Below, piece after piece: positions 6,918-14,887 of a stretch of 64,000 nucleotides of DNA. The position numbers and the translations under genes were made by a program. The notes beneath the pieces were generated by a model. That model was not told where the DNA came from. It ran no database searches and saw only the letters and a program-made list of their open reading frames with translations. The stretch covers positions 1 to 64,000 of the forward strand of contig NZ_SLZU01000006.1 of assembly GCF_004342065.1 (NCBI RefSeq). The letters are read 5' to 3'. Position 1 is the stretch's first letter. Each line of letters starts with the position of its first letter. This DNA comes from Primorskyibacter sedentarius. Its GTDB lineage: Bacteria > Pseudomonadota > Alphaproteobacteria > Rhodobacterales > Rhodobacteraceae.

Positions 6918-9900
6918 ATGAGCATGCGCCTTCCCACCGGCGGACGCCTGACCGACCGCAGCTACCGGATGGAATTCACCTTCAACGGCAAGCGCATGAC
7001 AGGCTATGCCGGGGACACGCTGGCCTCGGCGCTTCTGGCCAATGATCAGCTGCTGATGGGGCGGTCGTTCAAATATCACCGCCCGCGCGGCCCCGTTGCC
7101 TCTGGCGCGGAAGAGCCCAACGCGCTGGTCAACCTTGGCAAGGGCGACCGGTTCGAACCCAACCAGCGCGCCACCACGACAGAGCTTTTCAACGGGCTGA
7201 CCGCCACCAGCCAGAACCACTGGCCGTCGCTCGAGGCCGACATCGGTGCGCTCAACACCCATCTGTCGCGGGTGTTGCCCGCCGGGTTCTACTACAAGAT
7301 GTTCATGTATCCGCGCGCCTTCTGGAAACATGTCTACGAGCCGTTCATTCGCCAGTCTGCGGGTCTTGGCAAAGCCCCCGACGCCGAAAGCCGCGATGCC
7401 GACAGCTATGAACATTTCTACCATTTCACCGATGTGCTGGTCGTGGGGGGCGGTGTTGCCGGGCTGATGGCCGCAAAGACCGCCGCGCAATCCGGCGCCA
7501 AGGTGTTGCTGCTGGAACAGAGCGCGCATTGGGGCGGTCGCGCGCCGGTGGATGGCGGCACAATCGGCGGCCAGTCGCCCGAAGACTGGACAGACGCCAC
7601 GCTGGCAGAGCTGCAGGCCATGCCCAATGTCACCCTGCGCAGCCGCACGATGGGGGCAGGGGTCTATGATCACGGCTATGCGCTTGGCTATGAACGGCTG
7701 ACCGATCACGCGCCGGAGGCACCCGGCCCGCGCCACCGGCTGTGGCGCATCCGCGCCAAACAGATCGTCACCGCGACCGGCGCCATCGAACGTCCGCTGT
7801 CTTTTGCGGGCAATGACATTCCCGGCGTCATGCTGGCCTCTGCCATGCGCGACTATCTGGTGAACTGGGGTGTCAGCATCGGCGACCGCACCGTTGTCGT
7901 CACCAATAATGACGATGCCTATCGCACCGCGATCGCCCTGAAGAAGGCGGGGCTTGACGTGCCCGCGATCATCGATGCCCGCAGCTATGGCGGCGGCGCG
8001 CTGATGGCCGAGGCGCGGGCCATGGGTATCCGTGTCGAGCAGGGGCGCGGGGTTGCGAAGGTTCTGGGCGGCAAGCGCGTCACGGGCGTGGCGGTCTGCA
8101 ACCAGCTGGGCGAGGGTGCCGTGCTGGACGAGATCGCCTGCGATGCGGTCGCCATGTCCGGCGGCTGGTCCCCGGTTGTCCACCTGTGGTCGCATTGCGG
8201 CGGCAAGCTGGATTGGGACGAGGCGGGGGCCTTCTTCCGCCCGCGCGCAGGCGCCGCGCCCACCGATGCCGATGGCAAACCCTTTGTCTCTGTCGCAGGC
8301 GCTGCCGACGGTCACATGACGCTCGCCGGGCTGCTGCAGGACGCCGCCGAAACCGGGGCTGCCGCTGCGACTGCCGCTGGCTTTGACGCCGCCCAGACCG
8401 TGGCCCCGGAGGCCGAAGAGGTTGCCGAGAAACCGCTGGAGCCTGTCTGGCTGATGCCGCAAGGCGCGCGCTATGACCTGCGGATGAAGGCGTGGCTGGA
8501 TTACCAGAATGACGTCAAGGTGTCCGACGTGCAGCTTGCCGCGCGCGAAGGCTATGAAAGCGTGGAACATACCAAGCGCTATACCACTTTGGGCATGGCA
8601 ACGGATCAGGGAAAGCTAAGCAACATAAATGGCTTGGCGACGCTTTCTAATGCGTTGGGTGAAAGCATTCCGCAGGTCGGAACCACGACCTTCCGGCCAC
8701 CCTATACGCCGATCTCGATGGGCGCGATTGCAGGCGAGGCGCATGGCGCGCTGTTCCAGCCTGTCCGCCAGACGCCGATCCATGCATGGCATGAAGAGAA
8801 TGGCGCGCATTGGGAGCCTGTCGGCCAGTGGCGGCGGCCCTATTGCTACCCCAAGGGCGAAGAGGACCACGCGCAGGCCGTCATCCGCGAGGTGAAGGCC
8901 GTGCGCCAAAGCCTTGGTTTGCTTGACGCATCCACGCTGGGCAAGATCATCGTCAAGGGGCCCGATGCGGGGCGTTTCCTTGACATGCTTTACACCAACA
9001 TGATGTCGACGCTGAAACCCGGCAAATGCCGCTACGGTCTGATGTGCAGCGAAAACGGGTTCCTGATCGACGATGGCGTCGTGGCCCGGATCGATGAGGA
9101 CACCTTCCTGTGCCACACCACCACCGGCGGCGCTGAAAGCATCCATGCCCATATGGAGGAATGGCTGCAAACCGAATGGTGGGACTGGCAGGTCTACACC
9201 GCCAATGTGACCGAACAATTCGCCCAGATCGCCGTGGTCGGCCCCAAGGCGCGGATGCTTCTGGAAAAGCTGGGCGGCATGAATGTCTCGAAAGAGGCAC
9301 TGCCCTTCATGGCGTGGAAGGATGGTACGCTGGGCGGCTTCCCAGTGCGGGTCTACCGGATCAGCTTTTCGGGCGAGCTGTCTTATGAAATCGCCACCCC
9401 CGCCGGGCATGGCCGCGCGCTGTGGGATCTGCTTTGCGCCAGGGGGGCAGAGTGGAACATCACCCCCTACGGCACCGAGGCGCTGCATGTGCTGCGGGCC
9501 GAGAAGGGTTTCATCATGATCGGGGACGAGACTGACGGCACGGTGATCCCGCAGGATCTGGGGCTGAACTGGGCCATCTCAAAGAAGAAAGTCGACTACC
9601 TTGGCAAGCGCGCGCAGGCGTGGCCGCATATGACCGATCCGGCGCGCTGGAAACTGGTGGGGCTCTTGACCGAGGACAGCTCTGTCCTGCCCGAAGGAGC
9701 CTATGCGGTTGCCGACGGGACCAATGCCAATGGCCAGCGCAACACGCAAGGGCGCGTCACCTCGACCTATTTCTCGCCGACGCTGGGCCGGGGCATCGCC
9801 ATGGGGCTGGTGCTGAACGGGCCGGACCGGATGGGCGAGGTGATCGAGTTCACCCATATCGAGGGGTTCACCGTGCCCGCCCGGATCGTTGATCCGGTAT

Positions 9901-9935
9901 TCTATGATCCGGAAGGGGAGAAGCAGAATGTCTGA
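6918..9935 (+). CDS. soxA: Sarcosine oxidase subunit alpha
   Basis: A subunit of 1005 residues, the usual length. Near the N-terminus is a 2Fe-2S-ferredoxin-like fold without the cluster (FNGKRMTGYAGDTLASALL). The NAD-binding motif VLVVGGGVAGLMAAK stands at about 170-185. The C-terminal third, from about residue 600, is a glycine-cleavage-T-like (aminomethyltransferase) domain that binds tetrahydrofolate, including YGTEALHVLRAEKGF. ATG 6918 is preferred; ATG 6924 is close by. soxG begins inside the last codons of soxA. Confidence 0.95.
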   Translation: MSMRLPTGGRLTDRSYRMEFTFNGKRMTGYAGDTLASALLANDQLLMGRSFKYHRPRGPVASGAEEPNALVNLGKGDRFEPNQRATTTELFNGLTATSQNHWPSLEADIGALNTHLSRVLPAGFYYKMFMYPRAFWKHVYEPFIRQSAGLGKAPDAESRDADSYEHFYHFTDVLVVGGGVAGLMAAKTAAQSGAKVLLLEQSAHWGGRAPVDGGTIGGQSPEDWTDATLAELQAMPNVTLRSRTMGAGVYDHGYALGYERLTDHAPEAPGPRHRLWRIRAKQIVTATGAIERPLSFAGNDIPGVMLASAMRDYLVNWGVSIGDRTVVVTNNDDAYRTAIALKKAGLDVPAIIDARSYGGGALMAEARAMGIRVEQGRGVAKVLGGKRVTGVAVCNQLGEGAVLDEIACDAVAMSGGWSPVVHLWSHCGGKLDWDEAGAFFRPRAGAAPTDADGKPFVSVAGAADGHMTLAGLLQDAAETGAAAATAAGFDAAQTVAPEAEEVAEKPLEPVWLMPQGARYDLRMKAWLDYQNDVKVSDVQLAAREGYESVEHTKRYTTLGMATDQGKLSNINGLATLSNALGESIPQVGTTTFRPPYTPISMGAIAGEAHGALFQPVRQTPIHAWHEENGAHWEPVGQWRRPYCYPKGEEDHAQAVIREVKAVRQSLGLLDASTLGKIIVKGPDAGRFLDMLYTNMMSTLKPGKCRYGLMCSENGFLIDDGVVARIDEDTFLCHTTTGGAESIHAHMEEWLQTEWWDWQVYTANVTEQFAQIAVVGPKARMLLEKLGGMNVSKEALPFMAWKDGTLGGFPVRVYRISFSGELSYEIATPAGHGRALWDLLCARGAEWNITPYGTEALHVLRAEKGFIMIGDETDGTVIPQDLGLNWAISKKKVDYLGKRAQAWPHMTDPARWKLVGLLTEDSSVLPEGAYAVADGTNANGQRNTQGRVTSTYFSPTLGRGIAMGLVLNGPDRMGEVIEFTHIEGFTVPARIVDPVFYDPEGEKQNV

Positions 9936-10500
9936 ACCCGTCAGCGCCCTGCGCCGCGCGCGCTATGCAGGTTTCGTCACCGTCGAAGAGGCGGGATTGC
10001 AGGGCATGGTCCAGATCCGCGGCGATCTCAGCTCTGATGCGTTCACCAGCGCCGTGTCGGATGCCGCGGGCGTGCCGATGCCCGGTCTGCGCGAGGCCAG
10101 CCTCGACGGGCGCAACGGTCTGCTCTGGATGTCGCCGGACGAGCTGATGCTGCTCTGCCCGTACCCCGAGGCTGACCGCGCAATGGCCCGGCTGCAAGCC
10201 ACGCTCTCCGACACGCATCACCTTGCGTTGAACGTGTCCGATGCGCGGGCGATGTTCACGCTTCAGGGCAATGGCGTGCGCGACGTGCTGGCGAAACTGG
10301 CCCCTGTCGACATGGCGCCCGATGCTTTCCGCCCCGGCATGCTGCGCCGTACGCGTCTGGCGCAGGTTGCCGCCGCTTTCTGGCTGCGATCGGACACGCA
10401 GGCAGAGGTGATCTGCTTCCGCTCTGTCGCGCCATACATGATGGAGCTTCTGTCAACCGCCGCCCGTCCGGGCAGCGCCGTTGGCCTGCATGGCGGCTGA
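9928..10500 (+). CDS. soxG: Sarcosine oxidase subunit gamma
   Basis: A 190-residue GcvT/YgfZ-like fold subunit that completes the heterotetramer. The segments LNVSDARAMFTLQGNGVRDVL and CFRSVAPYMMELL are typical. ATG 9928 overlaps the end of soxA by eight bases, preceded by GGAAGGGGAG as a good ribosome-binding site. It is the last gene of the sox operon. No folate genes (purU, folD, glyA), often linked to such operons, follow here; the next gene is a superoxide dismutase after 170 bp. Confidence 0.92.
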   Translation: MSEPVSALRRARYAGFVTVEEAGLQGMVQIRGDLSSDAFTSAVSDAAGVPMPGLREASLDGRNGLLWMSPDELMLLCPYPEADRAMARLQATLSDTHHLALNVSDARAMFTLQGNGVRDVLAKLAPVDMAPDAFRPGMLRRTRLAQVAAAFWLRSDTQAEVICFRSVAPYMMELLSTAARPGSAVGLHGG

Positions 10501-10670
10501 GCTGACGCATGGCGCGCCGGGCCCGGTCGCGCCGTCCCTTTGCTAATATCTCCGGCACGCCAAGAAAAGCGTAGTGACAGAGGAACAAGCCGCGCATCCC
10601 GAGGGTTGACCTTCCTGAACGGAAAGCTCAGTTATCATACAACAGCCGCAACAATCAGGGGGACCCCAAA

Positions 10671-11279
10671 ATGGCTTTCGAACTTCCCGATCTTCCCTAT
10701 GCCCATGACGCACTTGCCAGCCAGGGCATGTCCCAGGAAACCATGGAATATCACCATGATATCCACCACAAGGCCTATGTGGACAATGGCAACAAGCTGA
10801 TCGCGGGCACCGAATGGGCTGACAAACCCTTGGAAGAGATCATCAAGGGCACTTACGATGCGGGCGCGGTCGCGCAATCCGGCATCTTCAACAACGCGTC
10901 CCAGCACTGGAACCACATGCAGTTCTGGGAAATGATGGGCCCCGGCGCCAGCGATATGCCGGGCGAGCTGGAATCGCGTTTGAAGGATGCGTTCGGCACG
11001 GTCGACAAGTTCAAGGATGAATTCGCCGCTGCCGGTGCCGGTCAGTTCGGCTCTGGCTGGGCATGGCTCGTTGTCGACACGGATGGCTCGCTGAAGGTCA
11101 CCAAGACCGAAAACGGCGTAAACCCCGTCTGCTTCGGCCAGACCGCGCTTCTGGGTTGCGACGTGTGGGAGCATTCCTACTACATCGACTTCCGCAACAA
11201 GCGCCCTGCCTACCTGTCGAACTTCCTCGACAATCTGGTGAACTGGGAAAACGTGGCAGAGCGTCTTTCCAAAGCCTGA
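10671..11279 (+). CDS. sodB: Superoxide dismutase, Fe-type
   Basis: A 202-residue cytoplasmic Fe/Mn-superfamily superoxide dismutase. Metal ligands are His28 (EYHHDIHHKAYV), His82 (QHWNH) and the Asp and His of CDVWEHSYY. Gln78 in NNASQHWNH is the second-sphere glutamine position of Fe enzymes, so the Fe form is favoured, though cambialistic activity cannot be excluded. GGGGGACC precedes the ATG. It is monocistronic: an intrinsic terminator follows at 11305-11336. Confidence 0.94.
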   Translation: MAFELPDLPYAHDALASQGMSQETMEYHHDIHHKAYVDNGNKLIAGTEWADKPLEEIIKGTYDAGAVAQSGIFNNASQHWNHMQFWEMMGPGASDMPGELESRLKDAFGTVDKFKDEFAAAGAGQFGSGWAWLVVDTDGSLKVTKTENGVNPVCFGQTALLGCDVWEHSYYIDFRNKRPAYLSNFLDNLVNWENVAERLSKA

Positions 11280-11304
11280 TCGGCGTCACATCGCCTGATA
11301 CATG

Positions 11305-11336
11305 CGCCCCGCAGCCCGCCGCTGCGGGGCGTTTTT
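11305..11336 (+). terminator. Intrinsic terminator of sodB
   Basis: A perfect 10-bp stem, CGCCCCGCAG at 11305-11314 with CTGCGGGGCG at 11322-11331, a 7-base loop, and TTTTT directly after. It lies 25 bp past the sodB stop. Confidence 0.85.
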
Positions 11337-11469
11337 CGTTTTGGCGCCGCCGCCGCACCTGTGCCAGCACCGGGCAGGCCCAAAAGATTCTCGCGCCATC
11401 TCCGCGCGCGGTGGAACATCCTTGCCCCGTCATCCGTTTCCTTTCCAGCAACTGAAACAGGAGGATGTC

Positions 11470-11700
11470 ATGGCAGAGAGAAAACGGTCGACCAGCGGGA
11501 CCCGCGAAACCGAACAGGTGCTTGGCGTGAAACCCGAAGAGCTCGAGGACCAACCATCCGCCGCCGGCCGCTTTGGCGGCGAGATCGCCCGCAAGGTCGG
11601 AACCCGCGACGAAGGAAAGCGCCACGATGAAACATCGGCAGGCACGACGCGCGTCCTGGGCCAGGATCAGAACCGCAGCGGCGACAAGGAGAAAGTCTGA
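11470..11700 (+). CDS. Small hydrophilic hypothetical protein
   Basis: A 76-residue, highly charged protein without hydrophobic segments or cysteines (MAERKRSTSGTRETEQ...). It looks intrinsically disordered. The ATG at 11470 has AGGAGGA seven bases upstream. Its TGA overlaps the ATG of the host-attachment-family gene (TGATG), so the two are coupled. The function is unknown. Confidence 0.75.
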   Translation: MAERKRSTSGTRETEQVLGVKPEELEDQPSAAGRFGGEIARKVGTRDEGKRHDETSAGTTRVLGQDQNRSGDKEKV

Positions 11701-12155
11701 TGAGCGGTCTTTCGAATGGCACCTGGGTTCTTGTGGCGGACGGTGAAAAGGCGCTGTTTCTGCGCAACGATCTGGATGCGCAGGACCCTGACCTGAACGT
11801 CCTGCAACAGGAAGAGCAGGACAACCCCTCGGATCGGGAGCAATCGGCAAACCGCCCCGGTCGGATGCACGACACGGGTGTGGGCCAGCGCTCTGCCATG
11901 GATGACACGGATTGGCACGAATTGGCGAAGGAGCGTTTCGCGGACGAGCTGGCCGAGATCCTTTACCAGAAGGCCCATAAGGGCGCGTTCGAAAAGCTGG
12001 TGATCGCGGCGCCGCCCGCCACGCTGGGGGAATTACGCGACAAGATGCACAAGGAAGTCTCCTCGCGCGTGATTGCGGAAATCCCCAAGACCTTCACCAA
12101 CCACCCGATCGACAAGATCGAACAGCTGATCAAGGCAGAGCTGGAAAACAGCTAG
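11700..12155 (+). CDS. Host attachment family protein
   Basis: A 151-residue soluble protein of the host_attach family (first described in Agrobacterium attachment loci). Recognisable parts are GTWVLVADGEKALFLRN at the N-terminus, the RPGRMHDTGVGQRSAMDDTDWHE middle, and KLVIAAPPATLGELRDKMH, which recalls eRF1/pelota-like folds. The biochemical role is not established. It is coupled to the small gene before it and ends at a probable terminator facing the convergent LOG-family gene. Confidence 0.85.
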   Translation: MSGLSNGTWVLVADGEKALFLRNDLDAQDPDLNVLQQEEQDNPSDREQSANRPGRMHDTGVGQRSAMDDTDWHELAKERFADELAEILYQKAHKGAFEKLVIAAPPATLGELRDKMHKEVSSRVIAEIPKTFTNHPIDKIEQLIKAELENS

Positions 12156-12190
12156 TTTTCGCCGCGACAGCGGTGCCCTGTCCCTGATCT

Positions 12191-12233
12191 GCCGCCTTCC
12201 GCTCAGTTTCCGGGCGGAGTGCGGCCGCTTTTT
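12191..12233 (+). terminator. Probable terminator between convergent genes
   Basis: Two stacked 5-bp stems, GCCGC/GCGGC (12191-12195 with 12221-12225) and TCCGC/GCGGA (12198-12202 with 12214-12218), are separated by a small internal loop. TTTTT at 12229-12233 follows on the + strand and runs into the stop codon of the convergent gene. No U-run appears on the other strand. Confidence 0.5.
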
Positions 12234-12802
12234 CAGACGGCAATGGCCAGTTTGCCGCGCAGCGTCTCGATCACCTGATCTGCCGAACCGGCGGACCCCA
12301 CGAAATCCAGCAGGGATGCGTCGGCAAAGCCGTTGCCTACCACGTGGTCCAGCAGCTCTTGCAGCTTGTCCCAGTAGCCATTCACGTTCATCAGCAGGAT
12401 GGGCTTGTCGTGCAGGCCAAGCTGACGCCATGTCAGCACTTCGAAAAACTCGTCCAGCGATCCCGCGCCGCCGGGCATGACCACGATGGCATCCGCGTTC
12501 ATCACCATGACCTTCTTGCGCTCGTGCATCGTTTCGGTCACGATAAATCGCGTCAGGTCCACCTTGCCGACCTCGGCGCGAAGCAGATGTTCGGGGATCA
12601 CGCCGAACGTGTCGCCACCCGCGGCCTGTGCGGCACGCGCAACTGCCCCCATCAGGCCGACATCGCCCGCCCCGTAAACCAGCCGCCAGCCTTCATTCGC
12701 CAGTGCGGTGCCCAGCCGTTCGGCCTCTTGGTGATATGCCGGGTCGCCGCCGCTGCGCGAGCCGCAATAGACACAGACAGACCGGGTAGGGTTGGTGGCC
12801 AT
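12233..12802 (-). CDS. LOG family protein (nucleoside-monophosphate phosphoribohydrolase, TIGR00730)
   Basis: A 189-residue Rossmann-like enzyme. The LOG motif PGGAGSLDEFFEVLTW, the N-terminal CVYCGSRSG and RLVYGAGDVGLMGAVA are present, as is the ERKKVMVMNADA segment. Members cleave cytokinin or other nucleoside 5'-monophosphates to free base plus ribose phosphate; older annotations call them lysine decarboxylases. The start is ATG 12802 (MATNPTRS); the frame stays open much further upstream with no family similarity. Divergent from the LysM gene, with about 140 bp between them. Confidence 0.9.
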   Translation of the reverse strand: MATNPTRSVCVYCGSRSGGDPAYHQEAERLGTALANEGWRLVYGAGDVGLMGAVARAAQAAGGDTFGVIPEHLLRAEVGKVDLTRFIVTETMHERKKVMVMNADAIVVMPGGAGSLDEFFEVLTWRQLGLHDKPILLMNVNGYWDKLQELLDHVVGNGFADASLLDFVGSAGSADQVIETLRGKLAIAV

Positions 12803-12943
12803 TCGTGAGCGCTCCGTATTGTGTTGCAGGTTTTGATTCCTGATACCCTTGTTGGTATACACGCTCAACCGGGCAGGGGAGGTAGCGGCATTGTGTCGTC
12901 CATGCGCCTGATCACGATGGGCCCGGTGCGAAAAAGGAACGCG

Positions 12944-14788
12944 ATGAACAAGTTGGCCAGCATGACGCTTGGGGGCGTGGCTGCGGTTGGCGGTGCGGGG
13001 GTGGTCGCCCTTGTTGCGGTTGCCATCAATGGCGATACCGCGCCCACCGCGCCGCGCGCCACCGATGAACCGGCCGCGATTGCGGCAAGCCCCGAGGCCC
13101 CGGTCCCTGCGGCGATCCCCGCAGCCCTGTCCAAAGCGGCAGAGGAAGCAGGGTCTGGCGCTGCGATGGGTGCGGCCGACTATCCCGGTTTCGACGTTGT
13201 GCGCATCGCGCCCGATGGCGAGGCGCTGATCGCCGGCATGGCCGTGGCGCAATCGAAGGTTCTGCTGCTGCTGGATGGCGAGGAGCATGACAGTGTCGAC
13301 ACCGATGCCGAGGGTCGCTTTGTCAGCTTTCTGACGCTTCCGCCCAGCGACCAGCCGCGCGTGCTGAGCCTGCGCATGATCACCGCGCAGGGCAGCACCG
13401 ACTCAGAAGACCGGGTGATCATCGCCCCGCGCTCTGTTCAGGCCGCGCCCGAGCCCAAGCCCGATACCGGGGCAGAGGCCGGAGCGGCAGATCAGGTCGC
13501 GGCCCTTGCGACGCAGACGCCAGCAACCCAGCAGCAGACGCCCGCGCCGCAGGCCGAAACCCCCGGCCAGACGCCGGAACCTGCGCTGGTCGATGCAATT
13601 CAGGAACCGGTCAGTCGCACGGATCTGGCGGATGACACGGCACCTGAAACGGGCGAACAGGATCAGGCTGTAAGCGCCCGCCAACCCCCGGACAGGGTGC
13701 GCGCCGCCACGCCGGATGCCGTGCCTGCACCTCAACCGGCCCCGGAAGGGCCGGAGAAGAGCGCGGCCGCAGACTCAGACACTCCGCCCGCCGATGCGCC
13801 ACAGGCTGATGCCACGGCGTCGCCCGATACCACGGATGGCGAAGACGCGCAGGCTCTGGCAGGCGAGGGGGGCACCACGGAAACCTCCGCCTCAGGTGCC
13901 GCCAGCTCGACCGCGCAGGCCGAAACAGTACAAGCTGAAACAGTACAAGTCGAAGCTGTACAGGCCGAGACAGAGCAGGTCGAAACAGAGCAGGCCGAGA
14001 CAGTACAGGCCGGGATAGAGCCAGAAGCACCCCCCCAGCTGACTGCCGCAGCGGTCAGCGCGACCGCAACGGCGGTGGCGCAGACTGCCGCCACCGATGC
14101 CCTGTCCCCCGCTGCACAACCGGACCAGGCAGGCACCACCCCCATTCCGGCGCAGCCGCCCGCCGGGGATGCCGCGACAGCGCCGCGTATCGACAGCAGC
14201 CCCGCACCTGCACCGCTGGCCCCGACTGTCCTGCTTGCCAACCGGCAGGGCGTGCGCGTGCTGCAATCGGGAAAGACCGTGCAGGACACCGATCAGGTGG
14301 CGCTTGACGCGATCACCTATTCCGACGAAGGCGAAGTGGCGCTTTCGGGGCGCGGCAGCGGGCAGGGCTTCGTGCGGGTGTATCTTGATAACACGCCCAT
14401 CACCACTTCGCGCATCTCCGAAGATGGCAACTGGCGCGCAGAGCTGCCCAATGTCGATACGGGCGTCTACACGCTCAGGGTGGATGAGGTGGGCGCCGAT
14501 GGCGCCGTGACCAGCCGCGTCGAAAGCCCGTTCAAACGCGAGGCACCCGAGGCGCTGGCCGACGCGATTGGCGAGGCCGGGCAACCGCTCAAGGCGCTGA
14601 CCGTTCAGCCCGGAGACACACTCTGGGCCATTGCCACGAACCGCTATGGCGACGGCTTTCAGTATGTGCAGGTCTTCCGCGCCAATGCGGACCGGATCCG
14701 CAACCCCGACCTGATCTACCCCGGTCAGGTCTTCGCCCTGCCAGAGCCCGAACCCGGCCCAACGCCCGAAACACCCCCCGGCGAATAG
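12944..14788 (+). CDS. LysM peptidoglycan-binding domain protein with a long Ala/Pro/Glu-rich region
   Basis: A 614-residue envelope protein. It has an N-terminal signal or anchor segment (residues about 8-30), a short Ig-like part, a long low-complexity region rich in Ala, Pro, Glu, Thr and Gln, a second beta-rich segment, and a single C-terminal LysM (LTVQPGDTLWAIATNRYG to NPDLIYPGQVFALP). LysM binds peptidoglycan glycan strands. The ATG at 12944 has AAGGAA before it. Inside the low-complexity part lies a 15-bp tandem repeat. The family is common in Rhodobacteraceae; the function is unproven. Confidence 0.85.
   Translation: MNKLASMTLGGVAAVGGAGVVALVAVAINGDTAPTAPRATDEPAAIAASPEAPVPAAIPAALSKAAEEAGSGAAMGAADYPGFDVVRIAPDGEALIAGMAVAQSKVLLLLDGEEHDSVDTDAEGRFVSFLTLPPSDQPRVLSLRMITAQGSTDSEDRVIIAPRSVQAAPEPKPDTGAEAGAADQVAALATQTPATQQQTPAPQAETPGQTPEPALVDAIQEPVSRTDLADDTAPETGEQDQAVSARQPPDRVRAATPDAVPAPQPAPEGPEKSAAADSDTPPADAPQADATASPDTTDGEDAQALAGEGGTTETSASGAASSTAQAETVQAETVQVEAVQAETEQVETEQAETVQAGIEPEAPPQLTAAAVSATATAVAQTAATDALSPAAQPDQAGTTPIPAQPPAGDAATAPRIDSSPAPAPLAPTVLLANRQGVRVLQSGKTVQDTDQVALDAITYSDEGEVALSGRGSGQGFVRVYLDNTPITTSRISEDGNWRAELPNVDTGVYTLRVDEVGADGAVTSRVESPFKREAPEALADAIGEAGQPLKALTVQPGDTLWAIATNRYGDGFQYVQVFRANADRIRNPDLIYPGQVFALPEPEPGPTPETPPGE
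13915..14019 (+). repeat. 15-bp in-frame tandem repeat in the LysM gene
   Basis: About seven imperfect copies of a 15-base unit encode pentapeptides of the type V/E-Q-A/V-E-T (AETVQ, AETVQ, VEAVQ, AETEQ, VETEQ, AETVQ). Several units share ACAGTACA or ACAGAGCA. The in-frame unit allows copy-number change by slippage without frameshift, altering the length of the linker before the LysM domain. Confidence 0.7.
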
Positions 14789-14887
14789 CCTGCGCGCCAT
14801 CCCTGCGCACAGCGCCTGCGCATATCGCGCACTGGTCTTTCGGCGGCGCAGGACCTATCTGTTTCGCGATCAAGCAGAAAGTTTCCC

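Noticed and set aside
6804-8570. A 588-codon frame opposite soxA
   Set aside because: It lies entirely against conserved sarcosine oxidase coding sequence and is His/Arg/Gly-rich like other shadows.
10606-10638. Promoter of sodB (TTGACC and TATCAT)
   Set aside because: The spacer of about 21 bases is too long for a credible sigma-70 promoter.
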